Source: Candidatus Poribacteria bacterium
GTDB lineage: Bacteria > Poribacteria > WGA-4E > WGA-3G
Direction: 5' to 3'
Length of the DNA stretch: 13,331 nt
Assembly: GCA_028818995.1 (NCBI GenBank)
Contig: JAPPMR010000847.1
Span: forward strand, 1 to 13,331
In this document: in pieces, positions 13,107 to 13,331 of the stretch
Numbering within the stretch: position 1 is the stretch's first letter
Layout: each line of letters opens with the position of its first letter
Notes under the pieces: model-generated
What the model was told of the DNA's origin: nothing
Database searches by the model: none
The model's input: the letters and a program-made list of their open reading frames with translations, nothing else
Translations under genes and position numbers: made by a program

Positions 13107-13331
13107 GCTTTCCCGCGAAAGCAGATGCGTGAAACACGACTCAGGCAGGTCTCCTGACTTCCGATTTTGGCGTAGTTTGCAAGCTCAAAACTTGTCTCTA
13201 CAAAGTCCGCTGCACCTTCCCATCAACCTTTGACAGTGGTTTTACCAGCGGAAATTCCTCTTTTAGAGGGTAATTAATCGTTCACAGTGGCGGGGCCGTG
13301 GCGGATTCTCACCGCGCTTCCCTATTCTCCG
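13107..13331 (-). promoter_or_regulatory. Cobalamin (B12) riboswitch, 5' end outside window
   Basis: On the minus strand the transcript contains, in order, the conserved cobalamin-aptamer blocks GGGAAG, GGUGAGAAUCCGCC, GGCCCCGCCACUGUGA, ACCACUGUCA, UGGGAAGG, and the B12 box CGGAAGUCAGGAGACCUGCC (13163 down to 13144). Downstream hairpins are CGUG-UUU-CACG (13138-13128) and GCUUUC-GCGG-GAAAGC (13122-13107), the latter at the place of P13. Order and spacing match class I cobalamin riboswitches, which switch genes off when adenosylcobalamin is plentiful. The first gene controlled is the dockerin propeller at 11643-12941. The promoter and P1 5' strand lie beyond the window edge. Confidence 0.93.

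Noticed and set aside
13039..13233. Plus-strand 64-codon frame at the right end
   Set aside because: It runs antisense through the cobalamin riboswitch.

Overview
This looks like accessory DNA from an uncultured environmental bacterium. The best guess is a Candidatus Poribacteria-like lineage, or a relative of it. The reasons are a dockerin-tagged secreted propeller, a CotH-kinase-family secreted protein, a TIR+TPR protein, and intergenic space crowded with several short palindromic repeat families (GTAG + hairpin; GTCTGAATCGCGGATT; hairpin + GTTGATTT). This assignment is from memory of such genomes, not from a search.

Layout. 1-752 (minus) is the N-terminal part of a secreted CotH-like protein. 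1031-1185 is a frameshifted C-terminal scrap of a restriction/methylase-type protein. 1264-3684 (plus) is a TIR-domain protein with about 17 TPR repeats encoded by a 102-bp tandem DNA repeat. 3943-4571 (plus) is a tightly coupled two-gene module of unknown function with a near-consensus promoter. 4914-5713 (plus) is a VapBC-like toxin-antitoxin pair whose PIN toxin carries a one-base frameshift. 5941-6783 is a distinctive regulatory unit. It has a perfect-consensus sigma70 promoter overlapped by a 17-bp-arm inverted repeat, then five iteron-like GACGT palindromes spaced 21-23 bp, then an HTH protein gene. The left half therefore resembles a defence/stress island with decayed pieces.

The right half (7258-13331, minus) holds three genes. 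At the upstream end a cobalamin riboswitch (13107-13331, cut by the window edge) precedes a secreted YVTN-type beta-propeller with a C-terminal type I dockerin (11643-12941). Next is a lipoprotein/polytopic membrane protein whose last six helices resemble an ECF-transporter S-component (9079-10998). Last is a secreted PQQ/WD-like propeller (7258-8910). The inferred theme is B12 capture and uptake: a BtuG-like surface propeller hands corrinoid to a membrane component. Only the first gene is directly tied to the riboswitch by sequence. A 644-bp repeat-rich gap separates it from the second gene, so co-regulation of all three is unproven.

The three longest raw reading frames on the right half have start codons that should be trimmed. 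The 11427 start should be 10998, the 13004 start should be 12941, and the TTG at 6220 should be the ATG at 6232. Each trimmed start is chosen by a good Shine-Dalgarno sequence, and two also by a signal peptide.
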